From the NCBI RefSeq assembly GCF_019039055.1, contig NZ_JAHOPB010000004.1:1-64000 (forward strand): DNA of 64,000 bases. The letters are read 5' to 3'. This DNA comes from Reyranella humidisoli. GTDB lineage: Bacteria; Pseudomonadota; Alphaproteobacteria; Reyranellales; Reyranellaceae. The position numbers and the translations under genes were made by a program. Below are positions 40,347 to 49,027 of the stretch, piece after piece. The stretch's first letter is position 1. Each line of letters begins with the position of its first letter. Below the pieces are notes generated by a model. The model was not told the DNA's origin, ran no database searches, and saw only the letters and a list, made by a program, of their open reading frames with translations.

Positions 40347-41803
40347 CGGCCCGCGTCCGTGCGCGGAGCCTGAGGTGGCGCGGGGCGCAGCAACGATATC
40401 AGGCCGGCGAGGGCCGCCAGACCGCCCAGCAGGAGGATGACCTCGCGGCTCGCCGCCACGAGCGATGCGGTTGGCAGGTCCAGCGTACTCCCGTCGGCTC
40501 GACCGAGGCCCAGCGCGAACAGGGTCGAGGCGCCGGCAATGCCGGTGCTCATGCCGATCAGGCGGACGACGTTCAGGACGCTTCCCGCCTGTCCTGTCTG
40601 TTCGGGCGGCGCGGTCGACATGATCGCACTGGTGTTGGGTGAGATGAACAGGCCCTGTCCGACGCCGAATATTGCGAGCGCGAGCGTGACCAGCGGCAGG
40701 TTCTCGGCCGAGCCGTCGAGGAAGGCATAGATCATCGCGAGGCTCGCGATGCAGATCAGCATGCCGCACGAGGTCGGCGTGCGGGCGCCCAGTCGGTCGT
40801 AGAGGGCGCCGCCGACCGGGGCCAGAAGTCCCAGCGTGATGGGCAGGATCGACAGTCGGAGTCCCGCCGCCAGGGCCGAGTCGTCGTAGATCCGCACGAG
40901 GACGAAGGGGATGAGGAAGAACACGCCGAACAGCACGGCGTAGGACAGGAAGTTCGCCGCGTTGCCCAGCAGGAAGGCGCGCTTGGTCAGGAGATGCAGG
41001 TCGAGCAGGGGGGCCGTGGCGCGGCGTTCCGCCCGCACGAACAGGACCAGGCACAGGATGCCGAAGAACAGGCAGCCGATCAGCGCGGGCGAGGTGAACC
41101 CCCACGCATGGCCCTCGTTCAGCACGGCCACGACCGCCGTCAGCGCCGGCGCGATCAGGAGCGCGCCGTACCAGTCGAAGCGGCTCGTACTGGGCAACGA
41201 CTTGGTCTGGGGAAGGGTGAGCCAGCCCAGCAGGATGCCGATCAGTCCCATCGGCACATTGATCCAGAAGGCCCACTGCCAGCCCAGCGTATCGAGGATC
41301 AGGCCGCCGATGGCCGGTCCTGCCCCGAGGCCGATCGCCTGGGCCGCCGACTGCAGGCCGAGGCCGCGCCCGTGTTCCTCGGGGCCGGTGGCCATCACGA
41401 CGATGGCGATGCTGTTCGAGGTCAGGAGCGCGGCGCCGACGCTCTGCAGGATGCGGAAGAAGATCAGCGTCGGCAGGTCGGTGGCGAAGCCGCACAGGCC
41501 CGAGCCGATGATGAAGAGCAGGAATCCGCCGAGATACAAAAGCTTGCGGCCGAACATGTCGGCCAGGCGCCCGAAGATCGGCGTGAACGAGGCCATGGCC
41601 AGCAGATAGGCGACCGCGACCCAGCTCACGCTGCTGAGGCGTGCGCCGAACTCGACTTCGAGCCGCGGCAGCAGCACCTGCGTCATGCTGGCGTCGATCT
41701 GGCCCATGCACGCGCCGATGCACACGGTACCGACGACAAACCAGCGATAGGACTTCAGGCGGGCGATGGCTGGCAGCGGCGGCGGCTCCTTCCCGGCCAT
41801 CAC
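40331..41803 (-). CDS. MFS multidrug transporter, DHA2 (14-helix) family
   Basis: A 490-residue drug exporter, of EmrB/QacA type. Signatures: WVAVAYLLAMASFTPIFGRLADMFGRK between helices 2 and 3 (motif A), RILQSVGAALLTSNSIAIVV (motif B) and AIGLGAGPAIGGLILDTLGWQWAFWINVPMG (motif C). It exports hydrophobic compounds with protons. The start is ATG 41803 (or the next codon). It is divergent from the dehalogenase gene across 182 bases with no clear operator. Confidence 0.92.
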   Translation of the reverse strand: MMAGKEPPPLPAIARLKSYRWFVVGTVCIGACMGQIDASMTQVLLPRLEVEFGARLSSVSWVAVAYLLAMASFTPIFGRLADMFGRKLLYLGGFLLFIIGSGLCGFATDLPTLIFFRILQSVGAALLTSNSIAIVVMATGPEEHGRGLGLQSAAQAIGLGAGPAIGGLILDTLGWQWAFWINVPMGLIGILLGWLTLPQTKSLPSTSRFDWYGALLIAPALTAVVAVLNEGHAWGFTSPALIGCLFFGILCLVLFVRAERRATAPLLDLHLLTKRAFLLGNAANFLSYAVLFGVFFLIPFVLVRIYDDSALAAGLRLSILPITLGLLAPVGGALYDRLGARTPTSCGMLICIASLAMIYAFLDGSAENLPLVTLALAIFGVGQGLFISPNTSAIMSTAPPEQTGQAGSVLNVVRLIGMSTGIAGASTLFALGLGRADGSTLDLPTASLVAASREVILLLGGLAALAGLISLLRPAPPQAPRTDAGRYVSE

Positions 41804-41985
41804 GGCGGCCCGAATCGTCTTGAAGGAAAGTGGGCCGGGTGACGCGTCGGTCAGGGCGGGATCCTCGTGAGTGGTTGCCGATGCTGCGCGACGGCCGCGA
41901 GGACGTTATCGCGTGCCAGTCGTTTGACGCCAGCCGAATTCGACTGCGATGCTCGGGCAATGGCAAGGGGGAGAGGATCGGGGAC

Positions 41986-42714
41986 ATGGCGGCTTCGGCA
42001 TCACTGGCGACCGTCCGGGCGCTAACCTTCGACGTCCAGGGCACCTGCGCCGATTTCTGCCGGCCGCTGCTGCGCATGGGCGAGGCGGTAAACCGCGCCA
42101 AGGGCCTTTCCGTCGACTGGGGCATCCTGTCCGCCGACTGGCGGGGTCTCTATCGTGTGGTGCTCGACGAGATCATCGCGGGAAAGCGTCCGTGGCTGCG
42201 GGTGGATCGCATCTATCGCGAGACGCTGGACGTCCTGCTGCAGCAGCACGGACTCTCGGCCACCTTCACTGCCGCCGAACGCGACGAACTGAACAAGGTC
42301 TGGAGTCGCCTCGATGCCTGGCCCGACAGCGTGGAAGGTCTCGCGCGGCTGCGCCGGCGTTTCGTTACCTCGACGCTTTCCAACGCCGGCATGAGGACCA
42401 TGGTCGCGGTGGTCAAGCATGCGGGGCTGCCGTTCGACGCGGTGCTGACGGCGGAACTCGCGCAGAGCTACAAGCCCGCGCCGGCCGTCTATCAGCTGGC
42501 GGTCGATCTTCTGGGCTTCCGGCCGGATGAGATCATGATGGTGGCCTGCCACAAATACGATCTGAAGGCAGCGCGCGCCTTCGGCATGCGCACGGCGTTC
42601 GTGGCGCGCCCGCTGGAGTTCGGACCGGGCGTCCAGCCCGACGTCGCGCCCGAACCCTGGTTCGACGTCTTCGCTACGGATTTCGTGGATCTCGCCGAGG
42701 CTCTCGGAGCCTAG
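41986..42714 (+). CDS. Haloacid dehalogenase type II-like HAD hydrolase
   Basis: A 242-residue HAD enzyme of the L-2-haloacid dehalogenase group. Motif I LTFDVQGTCADF holds the nucleophile Asp near 16; motif II VTSTLSNAG; motif III SYKPAPAVYQ (Lys); motif IV CHKYDLKAARAFGMRTAFV. The alpha-helical cap lies between residues 20 and 110. GGAGAGGATCGGGG precedes ATG 41986. The frame is open to 41830 but without family sequence. The substrate may be a halogenated acid or a phosphate ester. Confidence 0.87.
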   Translation: MAASASLATVRALTFDVQGTCADFCRPLLRMGEAVNRAKGLSVDWGILSADWRGLYRVVLDEIIAGKRPWLRVDRIYRETLDVLLQQHGLSATFTAAERDELNKVWSRLDAWPDSVEGLARLRRRFVTSTLSNAGMRTMVAVVKHAGLPFDAVLTAELAQSYKPAPAVYQLAVDLLGFRPDEIMMVACHKYDLKAARAFGMRTAFVARPLEFGPGVQPDVAPEPWFDVFATDFVDLAEALGA

Positions 42715-42731
42715 CCCGGGCCTCTCCCGTG

Positions 42732-43223
42732 TCAGGGTGCCGGGACGAACGAACGGGCCAGGTAGCGGACGGTCTTGGCGCCGCCGTGAAGGACGGCGTG
42801 GCCGACTTCCACGAAGCCGAGCGCCTCGTGGAACGCGTCCGAGGCCGGATTGGGCGGATTGGAATTCACCTCGCAGACGACACGATCGTGCCCGGCATCG
42901 GCGGCATGGCGGAAAAGGTCTTCATAGAGACAGTGCGCCAGCCCGCGCTTGCGCATCGCCGGATCGACCACGATGCGATCGACATAGACGAAGCGGCGAT
43001 GGCGCTCGCGGAACCACAGATAGTTGGGGCTGTCGTAGTCGGCGCCCTCGTCGAACGCCATGAGGAACGCGGCACCTTCGCCGATGCAGCGTGCGTAAAA
43101 GGCCTGCCGCAGCAGTTGGCTCAGCCGCTCGGGCGCGAGCCAGGAGAGTTCGATGGCATGGGCGTTGTTGAGCGCGAGGATCGTGGCCTCGTCATGGGCC
43201 GCGACCGGACGCGGCGCGGTCAG
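42732..43223 (-). CDS. GNAT family N-acetyltransferase
   Basis: A 163-residue acetyl-CoA-dependent transferase. GNAT core: RFVYVDRIVVDPAMRKRGLAHCLYEDLFRHA (beta-4 and the pyrophosphate loop near 90-110), then RVVCEVNSNPPNPASDAFHEALGFVEVG. No ATG, GTG or TTG is found at the proper N-terminus. CTG 43223 forms a CTGA overlap with the epoxide-hydrolase stop and is preceded by AAGGAG at 8 bases, so I infer a CTG start. The first residues then read LTAPRPVAAHDEATILALN, a usual GNAT opening. Confidence 0.8.
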   Translation of the reverse strand: MTAPRPVAAHDEATILALNNAHAIELSWLAPERLSQLLRQAFYARCIGEGAAFLMAFDEGADYDSPNYLWFRERHRRFVYVDRIVVDPAMRKRGLAHCLYEDLFRHAADAGHDRVVCEVNSNPPNPASDAFHEALGFVEVGHAVLHGGAKTVRYLARSFVPAP

Positions 43224-44365
43224 GCCGCGCTCTCCTTCAGGAACTTCAGCAGCAGCCGGCTCACTTCCGCAGCCTGCTCCTGCTGCACCCAATGGCCGGC
43301 GCCCTCGACCATGTAGATCTCCTTCATGTTGGTGCAGGCGCTCTTCTGCATCTTCTCCAGCGCGCCGGGCGACTGGTAGTTGCCCCAGTCGCTCTTGCCC
43401 GAGATGAAGGTCGAAGGCTGGTCGATGGTTCGGCCGGTGAAAATTTCCAGTTCCGGCGTCACGCGGCCGCTGGTGCGGGCGCGATACCAGTTGAGGCCGC
43501 CCTGGAAGCCGGTGCGCTCGTACTCTCCGACATAGACCGCGAGTTCGTCGTCGGTGAGCCACTTGGCGGCCGCGATCTCGGCGGCGCTCGGCATCTGCTT
43601 GGCCACCGTCTCGGCCATGCCTTCGGCCAGGTCCATGATGTAGTAGGTCGGCATCTTCGCCAGTTCCTCGGCGGTCCAGCCCTTCAGCTCGTACGGCTTG
43701 TTCGCCTTCCAGTCGGCGCTCTTGTAGTGATAGTAGGCGCGCAGGAAGTCGTGCAGGCCCTGCTTGGGATGCCACTGTTCCTCGTTGGCTTCGCGGGTCG
43801 ACTGGTACCACTGATAATGCTTGCGCGGGCGCGGCAGCGTCGCCATCGCGGCGTGGATGTCGGTTCCCTTGGCGGGCGCGGGCTTGCCGTCGGTGTCGAA
43901 CGGCACCGGCGAGGGGCCCGCGAAGGGCGCGCTCATCAGCACCATGCGCCTGAAGATGTCGGGCCGCACCAGCGAGGCGTAGGAGGCAACCGACGAGCCG
44001 AAATCGTGGCCAACCGCAGCTTCGGCGGTGCGATGGCCCAGCGCGTAGAGTACGCCGATCGCGTCGCGCAGCAGGTTGGTGAAGCGGAAGCCGATCTGGT
44101 CGGCGTCGAAGTCGGCGTCCCAGCCGGTCGTGCGGCCATAGCCGCGGAGGTCCGGCGCAATCGCGTGATAGCCGGCCGCGGCGAGCGCCGGCATCACCTT
44201 GCGCCAGCTGTAGGCCACTTCTGGAAAGCCGTGGAACAGCATCACCGCGGGGCTTCCCTTCTTTTCGAAGCCCGCCTCGAGCACATGGATGTCGAGGCCA
44301 TTGATGCCGGGAAGGATGCGGGCGCGAACGCCGGCGGGGAGGACGGAGGCGGGAAGCGGTTGCAT
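43220..44365 (-). CDS. Alpha/beta hydrolase, epoxide hydrolase-like
   Basis: A 381-residue hydrolase. The oxyanion region is FHGFPEVAYSWRKVMPAL, and DLRGYGRT is typical of epoxide hydrolases and haloalkane dehalogenases. The nucleophile is Asp in AVGHDFGSSVAS near 119; the acid and cap Tyr lie in LNWYRA; the base is His in EGAGHWVQQEQ. It opens epoxides or similar esters. Its stop overlaps the GNAT gene start. Confidence 0.9.
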   Translation of the reverse strand: MQPLPASVLPAGVRARILPGINGLDIHVLEAGFEKKGSPAVMLFHGFPEVAYSWRKVMPALAAAGYHAIAPDLRGYGRTTGWDADFDADQIGFRFTNLLRDAIGVLYALGHRTAEAAVGHDFGSSVASYASLVRPDIFRRMVLMSAPFAGPSPVPFDTDGKPAPAKGTDIHAAMATLPRPRKHYQWYQSTREANEEQWHPKQGLHDFLRAYYHYKSADWKANKPYELKGWTAEELAKMPTYYIMDLAEGMAETVAKQMPSAAEIAAAKWLTDDELAVYVGEYERTGFQGGLNWYRARTSGRVTPELEIFTGRTIDQPSTFISGKSDWGNYQSPGALEKMQKSACTNMKEIYMVEGAGHWVQQEQAAEVSRLLLKFLKESAA

Positions 44366-44460
44366 GGAACGAGTCTAGCGTACCGCAGTCGGAATGGCAG
44401 GCCGGTCCAGCACTGGTTTTGCTGGCCGGTCCGCTCTGCGATCACCAACTTGGTCAGTGA

Positions 44461-44844
44461 CTACTGGGTCGCGATTTCCTTGTCGTACTGCGGCTCGTCG
44501 GTGAAGACGAGCAGGCGACGCGCGTGGGTTTCGCGATCCATGCAGGCCTTGTAGCCGGACGTTGCCGGCACCAACCCATAGTCGCGGCAGGCATCGCGAG
44601 CATCGGCCGTGACGCGGGCCATCGTGTGGGCGATCTCCGGCTTGCCCCATTCGAGGGCGCGTGTCGCCTGCGACAGGCAGTATTCGTAGCCCTCGGATGT
44701 CGGCTTGAGCCCCTGTTCACGGCAGATCCGCTCGGCGTGACTCTGAGCCGAAGCCGGCGGGATCGGTGGAGCAAAGGCTGCTATACCCGCAACGAGAAGG
44801 GCGCTGCCGAGCGCGAGGCCGGCGTTGAGCTGGTTGCGAGTCAT
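44461..44844 (-). CDS. Secreted protein with duplicated Cys motif, unknown
   Basis: A 127-residue exported protein. The signal peptide (ALGSALLVAGIAAFAPPIPPASAQS) ends near residue 34. The mature part has two similar units: ICREQGLKPTSEGYEYCLSQ and ACRDYGLVPATSGYKACMDR, each a Cys-x3-4-GL-P-T/S-GY-x2-Cys pattern, so two disulfide loops are likely. I know no family for it. A tandem 9-base repeat lies upstream. Confidence 0.75.
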   Translation of the reverse strand: MTRNQLNAGLALGSALLVAGIAAFAPPIPPASAQSHAERICREQGLKPTSEGYEYCLSQATRALEWGKPEIAHTMARVTADARDACRDYGLVPATSGYKACMDRETHARRLLVFTDEPQYDKEIATQ

Positions 44845-44913
44845 GGACTGCTCCCGGGGAATGGGTTGCGATCAGATACCCAATAAACGTCCGGAATCGA
44901 CCGGCGGTTGCCA

Positions 44914-44931
44914 ATACAAACGATACAAACG
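44914..44931. repeat. Tandem 9-bp direct repeat upstream of secreted Cys protein
   Basis: ATACAAACG occurs twice in tandem. The sequence AAACGTCCGG is also present twice, at 44885-44894 and 44927-44936. The region is the presumed promoter of the secreted protein, so these may be operator half-sites. Confidence 0.35.
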
Positions 44932-44972
44932 TCCGGCGACCGCCCCGGTTTAGCCCCAATTCCCCGAAGCGA

Positions 44973-46139
44973 TCAGTAGCTCTTCGGCAGTCCCAGCACC
45001 CGTTCGGCGACGTAGCAGAGGATGAGCTGCTCGCTCACCGGCGCGATGCGGGCGATCATGACCTCGCGCAGGAAGCGCTCGACGTGGAATTCCTTGGCGT
45101 AGCCGTAGCCGCCATGGGTCAGGATGGCGCGCTCGCAGGCGTCGTAGGCGTTGCGGGCGCCGAGATACTTGGCCGAATTGGCCTCCGCGCCGCATTCCTT
45201 GCCGTTGTCGTAGAGCCAGGCCGCCTTGAAGGTCAGCAGGTTGGACGCCTCGAGCTGCATCCAGCTCTCGGCCAGCGGATGCTGGATCGCCTGGTTCTTG
45301 CCGATCGGCCTGCCGAACACGACCCGCTCCTTGGCATATTGCGTGGCGCGCGCGAGGGCGGCCTTGCCGATGCCGATCGCTTCGGCGGCGATCAGGATGC
45401 GCTCGGGATTGAGGCCGTGCAGCAGGTAGTGGAAGCCCTTGCCCTCCTCGCCGATGCGATCCTCGAGCGGCACCTTCAGCCCGTCGATGAACACCTGGTT
45501 GGTGTCGATCGCCTTGCGGCCCATCTTCTCGATCTCGCGCACCTCGATCTTGCCGCGATCGAAGTCGGTGTAGAACAGCGACAGCCCGTCGGTCGGCCGC
45601 TTGCACTTCTCCTTGGGCGTGGTGCGGGCGATCAGCAGCATCTTGTCGGCGACCTGCGCCGTCGTGGTCCAGGTCTTCTTGCCGTGGACGACATAGCCGT
45701 TGCCGTCGCGCTCGGCCTTGGTCTCGAGCGCCGTGGTGTTGAGGCCGGCATCGGGTTCGGTGACGGCGAAGCAGCCCTTCACCTTGCCCTTGATGATGTC
45801 GGGCAGGATGCGCTTCTTCTGTTCCTCGGTGCCGAACACCACGATGGGGTTGGGTCCGAACACGTTGAGATGGATCGCCGAGGCGCCCTGCAGCGCCGCG
45901 CCCGATTCGGCGACCGCCTGCATCATGATCGAGGCCTCGGTGATGCCGAGGCCGGATCCGCCGTACTCCTCCGGCATGGCGATGCCCAGCCATCCGGCAT
46001 CGGCCATCGTGCGGTAGAAATCCTCGGGGAAGCCGCCGTCCTTGTCCTTCTTCAGCCAGTATTTGTCGTCGAAGCCGGCGCAGAGCTTGGCGACGCTGTC
46101 CTTGATGGCGAGCTGGTCTTCGGAAAAGGCGAAATCCAT
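44973..46139 (-). CDS. Acyl-CoA dehydrogenase
   Basis: A 388-residue flavoenzyme. Flavin/substrate motifs: CFAVTEPDAGLNTTALETKAERDGN near 130 and YGYAKEFHVERFLREVMIARIAPVSEQ near the C-terminus. The catalytic base cannot be placed without alignment. It oxidises acyl-CoA thioesters to enoyl-CoA. GGAG precedes ATG 46139. First downstream member after the alpha/beta hydrolase, SDR and EamA genes on the same strand, so it may form a degradation module with them. Confidence 0.92.
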   Translation of the reverse strand: MDFAFSEDQLAIKDSVAKLCAGFDDKYWLKKDKDGGFPEDFYRTMADAGWLGIAMPEEYGGSGLGITEASIMMQAVAESGAALQGASAIHLNVFGPNPIVVFGTEEQKKRILPDIIKGKVKGCFAVTEPDAGLNTTALETKAERDGNGYVVHGKKTWTTTAQVADKMLLIARTTPKEKCKRPTDGLSLFYTDFDRGKIEVREIEKMGRKAIDTNQVFIDGLKVPLEDRIGEEGKGFHYLLHGLNPERILIAAEAIGIGKAALARATQYAKERVVFGRPIGKNQAIQHPLAESWMQLEASNLLTFKAAWLYDNGKECGAEANSAKYLGARNAYDACERAILTHGGYGYAKEFHVERFLREVMIARIAPVSEQLILCYVAERVLGLPKSY

Positions 46140-46194
46140 TTCTAACTCCGTGTCGTCCCGGGCCAACGGCGAGGGGGCTTTATCGGTGACAGGT

Positions 46195-46223
46195 GAAGGA
46201 TCCCTCGCTGCGCTCGGGATGAC
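46195..46223. repeat. Dispersed GTCATCC-type repeat, single arm
   Basis: One copy of the GTCATCCCGAGCG...GGATCC unit (seen here as its complement), in the gap before the acyl-CoA dehydrogenase gene. A degenerate second arm may lie at about 46150-46180. Confidence 0.7.
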
Positions 46224-46231
46224 ACCCGGGT

Positions 46232-47026
46232 TTATCTGTTCAGGCCGAGGAAGCTCATCATGAGGCGGTTGAACGGCTCGGGCCGCTCGACGTTGGGCAG
46301 GTGGCGTGCCTTGGCGATGTCCTCGTAGCGCGCGCCGGGGATCTTCGACGCGATCAGCCTGTTGCGATCCGGCGGCGTGGCGGGATCGTCGTCGCCGCAG
46401 ATCACCAGGGTCGGGATCTTGATGGTCGGCAGCCGGTCGAGATAGTCGAAGTTCTGGATGGCCGCGGCGCAGCCCAGGAAGCCCGCGTCCGAGGTGCCGC
46501 AGATCGTCGAATGGATCTCCTTCCAGCGGGTCGGATTGGCGTCCTTGAACTCCGTCGTGAACCATCGCTCCATGTTGCCGTCGGCCAGCGCCTTGACGCC
46601 GTTCGCGCGGACCGCCGCCTTGCGCTGGTCCCACTGGCCCGCGGAATCGTCGGGCGAGGAGGGATGGGTGTCGCACAGCGTGAGCGAGTGCAGGCGCTCG
46701 GGGTAGGCGAGGGCAAAGCCCTGGCCGATCATGCCGCCGATCGACAGGCCGATGTAATGGACCTTCCAGATGCCCAGCACGTCGAGCGCACCTTTCACGT
46801 CGGCCGCCAGCTCGTCCATCGTGTAGTCGCCCTCGACCGGCTGGCTGCCACCATGACCGCGCATGTCGAGGCGCAGCACGCGATAGCCGGCGGCCAGCAA
46901 CGGCACAAGCTGCTCGGTCCACATGCCGCCATCCGCGGCCAGCGAATGGGTGAAGCAGACCGCCGGCGCGTTCTGCGGCCCGGCGAGGTCGAAGTAGATC
47001 TTACGTCCGTCGAGATTGAGAAGCAT
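46232..47026 (-). CDS. Alpha/beta hydrolase (3-oxoadipate enol-lactonase-like)
   Basis: A 264-residue hydrolase. N-terminus MLLNLDGRKIYFDLAGPQNAPAVCFTHSLAADGGMW; DMRGHGGS follows; the nucleophile elbow is YIGLSIGGMIGQG (Ser near 94). The acid is in VICGDDDPATPP and the base His in ARHLPNVERPEPF. The pattern matches PcaD-type lactonases in aromatic acid breakdown, but the context has other CoA and SDR enzymes, so the substrate is uncertain. An earlier ATG at 47044 is six codons upstream. Confidence 0.88.
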   Translation of the reverse strand: MLLNLDGRKIYFDLAGPQNAPAVCFTHSLAADGGMWTEQLVPLLAAGYRVLRLDMRGHGGSQPVEGDYTMDELAADVKGALDVLGIWKVHYIGLSIGGMIGQGFALAYPERLHSLTLCDTHPSSPDDSAGQWDQRKAAVRANGVKALADGNMERWFTTEFKDANPTRWKEIHSTICGTSDAGFLGCAAAIQNFDYLDRLPTIKIPTLVICGDDDPATPPDRNRLIASKIPGARYEDIAKARHLPNVERPEPFNRLMMSFLGLNR

Positions 47027-47039
47027 TTTTGGCCCCAAT

Positions 47040-47148
47040 GTCATCGCGGGCGGGGTAATCCCCGCCCTTAAGCGCAGCGAAGGATCTCACGCTGGCTGTA
47101 GGCGCTCCCTGACCGCAATGCGAGGTCCTTCGCTGCGCTCAGGACGAC
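47040..47148. repeat. Dispersed repeat pair with GC hairpin
   Basis: Degenerate inverted copies of the GTCATCC unit, one around 47071-47087 and one at 47122-47148. Between 47048 and 47067 there is an 8-base perfect hairpin (GGGCGGGG TAAT CCCCGCCC). It fills the gap between SDR stop and hydrolase start. Confidence 0.65.
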
Positions 47149-47155
47149 AGATGGT

Positions 47156-47926
47156 TCACATCGCCGAGATGCCACCGTCGATGATCACTTCCGAGCCGGT
47201 CATGAAGCTCGATTCGTCGGAAGCGAGGAAGACGATCGCCCAGCCCACTTCCTCGGGCCGGCCGAGGCGGCCGATCGGGACCTGCTTGCCCAGCTTCTGC
47301 TGCATCAGGTCCTGGCCGAAGCGGTCGCGATACTTGTCGAGGATCGGCGTGTCGATGAAGGTCGGGTGCACCGAGTTGCAGCGGATGTTGTAGCCGGACT
47401 TGGCGCAGTGCAGCGCCACCGACTTGGAGAGCAGGCGGACGCCGGCCTTGGCCGAGTTGTAGGCCGCCATGTTGGCGCCGGCGATGATGCCGGAGATCGA
47501 GGAGATGTTGATCACCGAGCCGCCGAGCTTCTGGGTGTGCTTCTTGATCTCCGCGACGCCGTGCTTGCAGCCCAGGAATACGCCGTCGAGGTCGATCGCG
47601 TGGACCTTGCGCCATTCCTCCAGCGTGATCTCCTCGACCGTCTTGCTGAGGCCGATGCCGGCGGAGTTCAGCAGCACATGGATGGCGCCGAACTTGGTCA
47701 CGGTCTCGGCGATGGCGGACTTCCAGTTGTCCTCGCTGGTGACGTCGAGCTTCACGAAATGACCGGCCGAGCCCAGCCGATCGGCCACGGCCTTGCCGCG
47801 GTCGGCGGCGACGTCGGCGACGACGACCCTGGCGCCTTCCTTGGCCATCAGTTCTGCGGCATTGGCGCCGAGGCCCGAGGCGCCCCCGGTGATGAGCGCA
47901 ACCTTGCCTGCCAGACGATCCGTCAT
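47156..47926 (-). CDS. SDR family NAD(P)-dependent oxidoreductase
   Basis: A 256-residue classical SDR. Cofactor motif ALITGGASGLGANAAELM near 10-26; NSAGIG near 90; catalytic Ser in INISSISGIIAG near 140 and YNSAKAG (Tyr-x3-Lys) near 155; the PG-type motif is HPTFIDTPI. It oxidises or reduces a hydroxy group. ATG 47926 overlaps the EamA stop (ATGA). Confidence 0.93.
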   Translation of the reverse strand: MTDRLAGKVALITGGASGLGANAAELMAKEGARVVVADVAADRGKAVADRLGSAGHFVKLDVTSEDNWKSAIAETVTKFGAIHVLLNSAGIGLSKTVEEITLEEWRKVHAIDLDGVFLGCKHGVAEIKKHTQKLGGSVINISSISGIIAGANMAAYNSAKAGVRLLSKSVALHCAKSGYNIRCNSVHPTFIDTPILDKYRDRFGQDLMQQKLGKQVPIGRLGRPEEVGWAIVFLASDESSFMTGSEVIIDGGISAM

Positions 47927-48849
47927 GTCTTCTTTCCTCCCGCGGCGGCCCCCGCTTTTGCCTCGCGGTGGGCGATGTAGGTCGTGGAGGCCACGATGAC
48001 GGCGGCGCCCACGAACGTCCAGATGTCGGAGGTCTTGCCCCAGACCGCCACGTCCATCAAGGCGGCCCAGACGATGCCGAGGAAGGTGATGGGTTGCAGG
48101 GCGGAAATGTCGAGCAGGCGATAGGCCCAGGTGATGAAGAAATAGCCCATCGTCCCGAAGAAGCCGGCCGACAGGAACAGCAGGAGCTGGTCCGCGGTCG
48201 GCGTCTGCCAGAACCAGATGCCGAGCGGCGTGAAGCAGATTGCGCCGACCACGCTCTGCCACAGCACGACGACCGCCGGCTTGTCGCGGCCCGACACGAC
48301 CTTGGCCACGAGGTTGGAGCCCGCGATCAGCGGCACGGCGCAGAGCATGTAGATGATGCCGGGATTCACCGTGACGAGGCCCGGCCGGACGATGATCAGC
48401 ATGCCGGCGAAACCGATGCCGACCGCCAGCCAGCGCCGCCAGTGCACGGTCTCGCGCAGGAAGATCACCGCGCCCACGGTGACGAAGATCGGCCCGGTGA
48501 AGCTCAGCGCCGCCATGGTGGCGAGCGGCAGCCAGACGACGGCCTCGTACCACAGCGCGTAGCCCGACGTGTGGAACAGGCCGCGGAAGCAGTGGAGTTT
48601 CAGGTCCTGCGTCTTCATGCCGGCGAGGCCGGCGCGCCACAGCAGGTAGGGCGCAATCAAGGCGATGCCGGCGGCCCAGCGGCCCCACGCGACGAACAGC
48701 GGCGGCATCTCGCCCGCCAGCTCCTTCACCGAGGCGTTCAGGAAGTTGAAGAAGATGCCGGAGACGACGGCGAGGAAGAACCCCCGCGCCGTGCGAGAGG
48801 GAATCCAGCGTGACAGCGTATCGGGCGAGTCGATAGCGGGGGCGGACAT
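47923..48849 (-). CDS. EamA/DMT family transporter
   Basis: A 308-residue membrane protein with ten helices as two EamA halves, each opening with a GFFLAVVSGIFFNFLNASVKEL-type helix; the second half is GYFFITWAYRLLDISALQPITFLGIVWAALMDV. DMT members move metabolites or drugs. It shares an ATGA overlap with the SDR gene. Divergent from the amine oxidase gene with 178 bases between, and could import or export its substrate. Confidence 0.9.
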   Translation of the reverse strand: MSAPAIDSPDTLSRWIPSRTARGFFLAVVSGIFFNFLNASVKELAGEMPPLFVAWGRWAAGIALIAPYLLWRAGLAGMKTQDLKLHCFRGLFHTSGYALWYEAVVWLPLATMAALSFTGPIFVTVGAVIFLRETVHWRRWLAVGIGFAGMLIIVRPGLVTVNPGIIYMLCAVPLIAGSNLVAKVVSGRDKPAVVVLWQSVVGAICFTPLGIWFWQTPTADQLLLFLSAGFFGTMGYFFITWAYRLLDISALQPITFLGIVWAALMDVAVWGKTSDIWTFVGAAVIVASTTYIAHREAKAGAAAGGKKT

Positions 48850-49027
48850 GCCGCGGCAGAGGAAGCCGATACGGGAAGCGGGTCAAGGTACTGCTTTCGC
48901 AGGTCAGCCCCTCGGCGCGGTAATTGCGGGGCAACATCGTCGTCTGTGGCGCCGCGGCCCAACTCGGAACGGGGCTGCTTGCGATCTGCGATCGTCAACG
49001 TGAGAATGCCGTCGAGAGGAAGAACAC

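Noticed and set aside
46140-46922. N-terminal extension of the acyl-CoA dehydrogenase frame
   Set aside because: Out-of-frame reading of the hydrolase gene and a repeat; family sequence begins at MDFAFSEDQ.
47927-48937. Extension of the SDR frame over the EamA gene
   Set aside because: Arg/His-rich shadow; the SDR starts at its Rossmann motif and overlaps EamA by only 4 bases.
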